Shown here piece by piece: positions 6,519-10,000 of a stretch of 10,000 nt of DNA; the stretch's first letter is position 1, and each line of letters opens with the position of its first letter. Under the pieces are notes generated by a model. The model was not told where the DNA came from and ran no database searches. It was given only the letters and a program-made list of their open reading frames with translations. Origin of the DNA: Nitrospira sp. (GTDB taxonomy: Bacteria > Nitrospirota > Nitrospiria > Nitrospirales > Nitrospiraceae); contig JAIWOH010000093.1 of NCBI GenBank assembly GCA_020216985.1, positions 1 to 10,000 on the forward strand, given 5' to 3'. A program made the position numbers and the translations under genes.

Positions 6519-8342
6519 ATGTTTCTCAAACGCTGGCTCATCGGCAACCCACTCAAAACGACTCAAGCTAGGCATGAACGTCTTTCAAAGACAATCGCCT
6601 TGGCTATTTTTTCATCGAATGCCATCTCATCGGTCGCCTATGGAACCGAAGAAATCCTCCTAGTTCTCGTTTTAGCCGGAACAGCGGCCATCTCATGGTC
6701 GATCCCGGTCAGTTTTGCCATCCTTTTCCTCGTTCTGGTACTGACAATTTCCTATCGTCAGATCATCCATGAATACCCGGAGGGAGGAGGGGCCTATGTC
6801 GTGGCGAAAACAAACTTGGGCGAAAGGCCAGCCCTGGTTGCGGCTGCAGCCCTGATGATCGACTATGTCTTAACCGTCGCCGTCAGTATCGCGGCCGGAG
6901 TCGCCGCCATCACATCGGCCATTCCAAGTCTGTTCGCCCATCGGGAATCACTGGGACTGTTGGCCATCGTGTTCATTGTCATTATGAATCTCAGAGGAGT
7001 GCGGGAGTCCGGGAAGTTTTTCGCTATTCCGACCTATTTTGCCATGGCCGCCCTCGGTCTCCTCGTCGTCGTCGGTACTTTCCACACACTCCTCGCTTCT
7101 CCATCTCACTCTCTCTCACATTCAGAACCATCCAGTACGGCGATGGAAAGTTTGTCTCTGTTTCTGATCCTTCGCTCGTTTGCCGCGGGGTGTTCCACCG
7201 TCACTGGAATGGAGGTTATTTCCAATGGGGTCAAATCATTTCGCCCACCGGAGTCTAAGAATGCCGCCGTGACTATGGTCTGGATGTCAACCATTCTGGC
7301 TTCGCTGTTCATGGGGATCAGTTGGATGGCTTATTACCATCACATCATCCCCAAGCTCGATGAGACAGTCGTCTCTCAACTGGCCCGCCTTACATTCGGC
7401 ACCGGAGCCGCGTATTACGCCATTCAAATCGGCACCATGATTCTTCTAATTCTGGCCGCCAACAGTGCATTTGCAGGTTTTCCCCATTTAGCGTCGATTC
7501 TTGCCAGGGACGGATTCATGCCGCATCAAATGGCCACCTTCGGGGACCGACTGGTGTTTTCCAACGGGATCATCGTGTTGGGGTTCTTTGCTGGCCTCTT
7601 ATTGGTGGTATTCGAAGGTAACACCCATGCGTTGATCCCTCTATATGCTATTGGTGTCTTCATCTCTTTCACCTTATCTCAAGCTGGGATGGTGAAACGA
7701 TGGCTCACGAAAAAAGGTGCGCACTGGCGAAAGAAATTGGCCGTCAATGGCATCGGAGCTTGCACGACAGGCATTGCTTCGCTCATCATCGCCAGTACGA
7801 AGTTCTTGCAAGGCGCATGGATTGTCTTTTTGCTGATCACCATCCTCATCATCATGTTCCAAGGGATTCGATCCCATTACAAAGCCGTGGCCGATCAGAT
7901 TGCGCTGGACCGCCGAGGGGCCAGACCCCCTCTACCCCAACGAAATATCGTGCTTATTCCCATCGGCGGGGTCAATCGCGCGGTCATCCGGGCGGTCGAT
8001 TTTGCTCGAAGCAGACCGGGAGACATTCGCGCTGTCTTTGTTGAAACGGATCCAGAAGAAAGCACCAAGGTGAAGATTCTCTGGGCTCAATGGGGTTGCG
8101 GCATTCATTTGGTTGTCCTGCCCTCTCCTTATCGCTCGGTCTTAGGCTCCTTGATCGAATACGTCGAAGAAATTTTGGAGAAAGACCGAGACACATGGGT
8201 GACAGTCGTCATCCCGGAAATCCTTCCGGCGCGTTGGTGGCAAAACATTCTGCACAACCAACGGGCGCTCATGTTGAAAGCCGCGCTGTTATTCAAAGAG
8301 CGGGTGGTTTTGACCGACGTGCCGTTCCATTTGACAAGGTAA
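6519..8342 (+). CDS. APC/KUP-superfamily permease, KimA-like K+ importer
   Basis: This inner-membrane transporter has 607 residues, the length I recall for B. subtilis KimA, a proton-coupled high-affinity K+ importer. About 12 hydrophobic segments lie between residues 24 and 450, and a soluble C-terminal domain lies at about 451-607. Segments I recognise from KimA include SSVAYGTE (37-44), SYRQII (78-83), GGGAYVV (89-95), DYVLTVAVSIAAG (115-127), GCSTVTGMEVISN (224-236), DETVVSQ (281-287), LILAANSAFAGFP (310-322), FSNGIIVLGF (347-356), ALIPLYAIGVFI (371-382) and ILHNQ (577-581). Tyr41, Asp115, Tyr116, Thr119, Thr229 and Glu232 match KimA K+-site residues as I remember them. The residue equivalent to KimA Asp36 is Asn34. 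Substrate is inferred; a general amino-acid permease annotation is the alternative. The start is supported by family alignment (MFLKRWLIGNPLK) rather than a ribosome site. The gene appears somewhat less GC-rich than proS. An exported-protein gene follows after 5 bp. Confidence 0.88.
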   Translation: MFLKRWLIGNPLKTTQARHERLSKTIALAIFSSNAISSVAYGTEEILLVLVLAGTAAISWSIPVSFAILFLVLVLTISYRQIIHEYPEGGGAYVVAKTNLGERPALVAAAALMIDYVLTVAVSIAAGVAAITSAIPSLFAHRESLGLLAIVFIVIMNLRGVRESGKFFAIPTYFAMAALGLLVVVGTFHTLLASPSHSLSHSEPSSTAMESLSLFLILRSFAAGCSTVTGMEVISNGVKSFRPPESKNAAVTMVWMSTILASLFMGISWMAYYHHIIPKLDETVVSQLARLTFGTGAAYYAIQIGTMILLILAANSAFAGFPHLASILARDGFMPHQMATFGDRLVFSNGIIVLGFFAGLLLVVFEGNTHALIPLYAIGVFISFTLSQAGMVKRWLTKKGAHWRKKLAVNGIGACTTGIASLIIASTKFLQGAWIVFLLITILIIMFQGIRSHYKAVADQIALDRRGARPPLPQRNIVLIPIGGVNRAVIRAVDFARSRPGDIRAVFVETDPEESTKVKILWAQWGCGIHLVVLPSPYRSVLGSLIEYVEEILEKDRDTWVTVVIPEILPARWWQNILHNQRALMLKAALLFKERVVLTDVPFHLTR

Positions 8343-8347
8343 GGGGA

Positions 8348-9409
8348 ATGCGAACAACCGGAGGACGGACGGATCATCTGATGCGCGCGATGGGGCTTGC
8401 GTCCGCCTTTGCGAGCTTCGCCGTGCTGTGGAGCGTCGAGACAGCTTCCGCCTTCAAGATCATCGAACCATCGGAAGGCGCCGCTCTCAAGGCCGGCGGC
8501 ACCGTCAGCGCGCGCGTGGACTTGGGTACGGACCGCGGTATCGTCAAGGTCCGCTATTATTGGTCTCGCGAAGGGGACGAGGTTTTGGTCGAACAGGACG
8601 ACACGACGGCCACAGGCTCGATTATCGCACCCGTGGCCATGATCGGAACAGCCGAACAAGATCCGCCGTTCGGAGGGCCCTTGCCCGTTCCGCGAGATGG
8701 AATCGGGCCGATGCGATTGTTGGCGGTCGCGGACGTCTCGCGGGGACGACTCGGCACCCGTTCCGTGTTCGATGAAATCATCGTGCACGTGGAACCGGAG
8801 GCCGTCCTTCACACCATTGACTTCGAGACCGACAAACCTCTGCAACTCGGCCGAACAGGGCAATCTTCCGCTTTCGGTCACGTGGACTCACTGGGCAAGA
8901 TCTTTGAGTTACCAGTCGTCGGTGAATTCTCCGACGGCGTGATCCGCAGAATCGCCGGGCCGGAGACGGGCACCGTCTATGATTCATCCAATCCCCGCGT
9001 CATCAAAATCCTTCCCGACGGCCTCTTACAGATCACGGGCAACGGCAAGACGACCATCACCGTCTCGAATCGCGGTAAACAGGCGCGCCTGGACGTGGAA
9101 GTCAACGTCAACGACGAGCCCAACGAACCGCCTCTCGCAGACGCCGGAACCGACAAAACCGTGAAAGCCGGGACAAAAGTAAAACTGACCGGCATAAAAA
9201 GCCGGGATCCCGAAGGCGACGCGCTCTACTACAGTTGGAGCCAGGTGCGCGGCAGCAAAGTCTCGTTGCTTGACACCGATAACTCCGAAGCCTCCTTCCT
9301 TGCGCCGCCCGTTTCGGAGCCGAGGACCTACCGGTTCAAACTACGGGTGACAGATAAGAGAGGTGCGGACAGTCTCCCGGCATTCGTCAATGTGACGGTG
9401 GAACCGTAG
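8348..9409 (+). CDS. Exported protein with Ig-like and PKD-type domains
   Basis: This 353-residue protein is predicted to leave the cytoplasm. A signal peptide is visible: a basic start, hydrophobic run GLASAFASFAVLW (16-28) and a likely cut after TASA at residue 35. The mature part has a beta-rich N-terminal region that opens FKIIEPSEGAALKAGGTV, as in Ig-like repeats. A segment like bacterial Ig-like 2 domains lies at about 180-255 (NPRVIKILPDGLLQITGNGKTTITV). A PKD/REJ-type domain lies at about 260-353 (PPLADAGTDKTVKAGTKVKL, then SRDPEGDALYYSWSQV, ending RVTDKRGADSLPAFVNVTV). Such modules mediate binding or adhesion; no enzyme motif is seen. The start is uncertain: ATG 8348 sits 5 bp after the permease stop and suggests coupling, while ATG 8381 would give 342 residues and still leave a signal peptide. 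The frame continues upstream into the permease gene, but there it is only a shadow. It is probably co-transcribed with the permease. Confidence 0.8.
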   Translation: MRTTGGRTDHLMRAMGLASAFASFAVLWSVETASAFKIIEPSEGAALKAGGTVSARVDLGTDRGIVKVRYYWSREGDEVLVEQDDTTATGSIIAPVAMIGTAEQDPPFGGPLPVPRDGIGPMRLLAVADVSRGRLGTRSVFDEIIVHVEPEAVLHTIDFETDKPLQLGRTGQSSAFGHVDSLGKIFELPVVGEFSDGVIRRIAGPETGTVYDSSNPRVIKILPDGLLQITGNGKTTITVSNRGKQARLDVEVNVNDEPNEPPLADAGTDKTVKAGTKVKLTGIKSRDPEGDALYYSWSQVRGSKVSLLDTDNSEASFLAPPVSEPRTYRFKLRVTDKRGADSLPAFVNVTVEP

Positions 9410-9417
9410 AGGATTAG

Positions 9418-9451
9418 GGAGCTGCGCCTACCGTCGAAATCCAACAGCTCC
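9418..9451. repeat. Inverted repeat GGAGCTG-N20-CAGCTCC
   Basis: Perfect 7-bp arms at 9418-9424 and 9445-9451 lie between the two convergent genes, just after the exported-protein stop. The 20-base loop and absence of a T tract argue against an intrinsic terminator. Confidence 0.35.
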
Positions 9452-9486
9452 AACGACCATAGAGCACCGCCCCTCAGACATCGTCT

Positions 9487-10000
9487 CTACACCTCGCTCA
9501 ACCGCATCGGCCCGTAAGTTGTACGGGCCTTCTTCAATTGTTCGACATGACGCCGGAGAGCCGGACCGAACGTGGAACGCAGGACGTCGCCACGATGGGG
9601 CGCGAGGCGGTCTTCAACCTCGGCGATGGCCTCCTCCATTTGACGAACCAATCGACGGCCGGACCCGGTCAGCCACCCAAGACGACGGTCGGCGTACCGC
9701 AAATCCTGTAAAGAGTAACGCACGGATTCGATTTCCTCCAGCCCTCGGAATCTAGCCCGTTGCAAATCGCGCCTCGTCAATCCCGCTCGCTTCCATTGTT
9801 TGTCTCCCTCACGACCGGACGCCCATGATGAGAGCCGCTCAAACAGCATGGCGCCCATCGTGAACGTAAATGTGGCATGCAGAATGCCACGAAGAGGGCG
9901 GAGGCTTCGGCGCCAGGGCGAATAGAAAATACGCTGATTGCCATCGCCGCGATACATGACGGACTTGCGCAACAATAGATTCAAATGGTGGTGGCTGTTT
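9487..10000 (-). CDS. Hypothetical Arg-rich protein, 5' end uncertain or outside window
   Basis: I do not recognise a family. The frame is open from the stop at 9487 to the window edge (about 171 codons) and no in-frame stop appears upstream, so the gene may begin outside. Possible internal starts are TTG at 9984 and ATG at 9957; neither has a clear ribosome site. Counted from the TTG, the 165 residues contain 29 arginines. A mildly hydrophobic patch, GILHATFTFTMGAMLF (33-48), precedes a long charged and probably helical region (about 60-155), for example RLVRQMEEAIAEVEDRL. Composition suggests a nucleic-acid- or membrane-associated helical protein, but no function is assigned. It is the longest frame in this stretch and it converges on the exported-protein gene. 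It could still be a chance frame, since GC-rich DNA easily gives Arg-rich reading frames. Confidence 0.5.
   Translation of the reverse strand, partial: NSHHHLNLLLRKSVMYRGDGNQRIFYSPWRRSLRPLRGILHATFTFTMGAMLFERLSSWASGREGDKQWKRAGLTRRDLQRARFRGLEEIESVRYSLQDLRYADRRLGWLTGSGRRLVRQMEEAIAEVEDRLAPHRGDVLRSTFGPALRRHVEQLKKARTTYGPMRLSEV
9509..9535 (+). terminator. Candidate rho-independent terminator for the permease/exported-protein unit
   Basis: GGCCCGTA (9509-9516) and TACGGGCC (9522-9529) form a perfect 8-bp GC-rich stem with the 5-base loop AGTTG, followed by the T-rich TTCTTC. It lies 100 bp past the stop at 9409. The T tract is interrupted by C, so strength is moderate. The other strand has no T tract. 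It sits inside the last codons of the converging gene. Confidence 0.45.

Noticed and set aside
8090..8347. Upstream extension of the exported-protein frame into the permease gene
   Set aside because: The extra residues are a shadow of the permease C-terminal domain. The signal peptide starts after 8348.

Overview
The window looks like ordinary chromosomal DNA from a GC-rich Gram-negative-type bacterium. Gene order, protein style and base composition remind me of Nitrospira (phylum Nitrospirota). That is an inference from memory, not a database result. No tRNA, rRNA, CRISPR array, transposase or integrase was seen.

Layout. Positions 1-3077 (+) hold a tight housekeeping pair: the site-2 intramembrane protease rseP (5' end cut by the window edge), then proS (prolyl-tRNA synthetase) 6 bp later. 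A 237-bp gap with a weak candidate promoter leads to 3315-5624 (+), a 769-residue GspE/PilB-type secretion or pilus assembly ATPase with an unusual N-terminal GAF domain. It converges on 5809-6210 (-), a small PilZ-domain protein carrying both c-di-GMP-binding motifs. The 308-bp gap at 6211-6518 holds three dyad-symmetric elements and a good extended -10 promoter whose predicted transcription start falls on the ATG of the next gene.

Positions 6519-8342 (+) encode a 607-residue APC/KUP-superfamily permease closely resembling Bacillus subtilis KimA (K+ uptake). One predicted K+/H+ site residue is changed from Asp to Asn. Five bases later, 8348-9409 (+) encodes an exported Ig-like/PKD-type protein, probably on the same transcript. 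A hairpin with a T-rich tail at 9509-9535 probably ends this unit. It lies inside the 3' end of a converging, Arg-rich gene of unknown function (9487 to window end, -), which is still open at the window edge.

How the genes may work together. rseP-proS is housekeeping. The GAF ATPase and the PilZ protein both belong to families linked to nucleotide second messengers and type IV pilus or type II secretion machines, so a functional link is possible but rests only on adjacency. The KimA-like permease and the exported protein form a likely two-gene unit with no obvious biochemical link. I found no clearly new multi-gene system. The best leads are the GAF-ATPase/PilZ pair, the Asp-to-Asn change in the permease, and its apparently leaderless promoter with upstream dyads.
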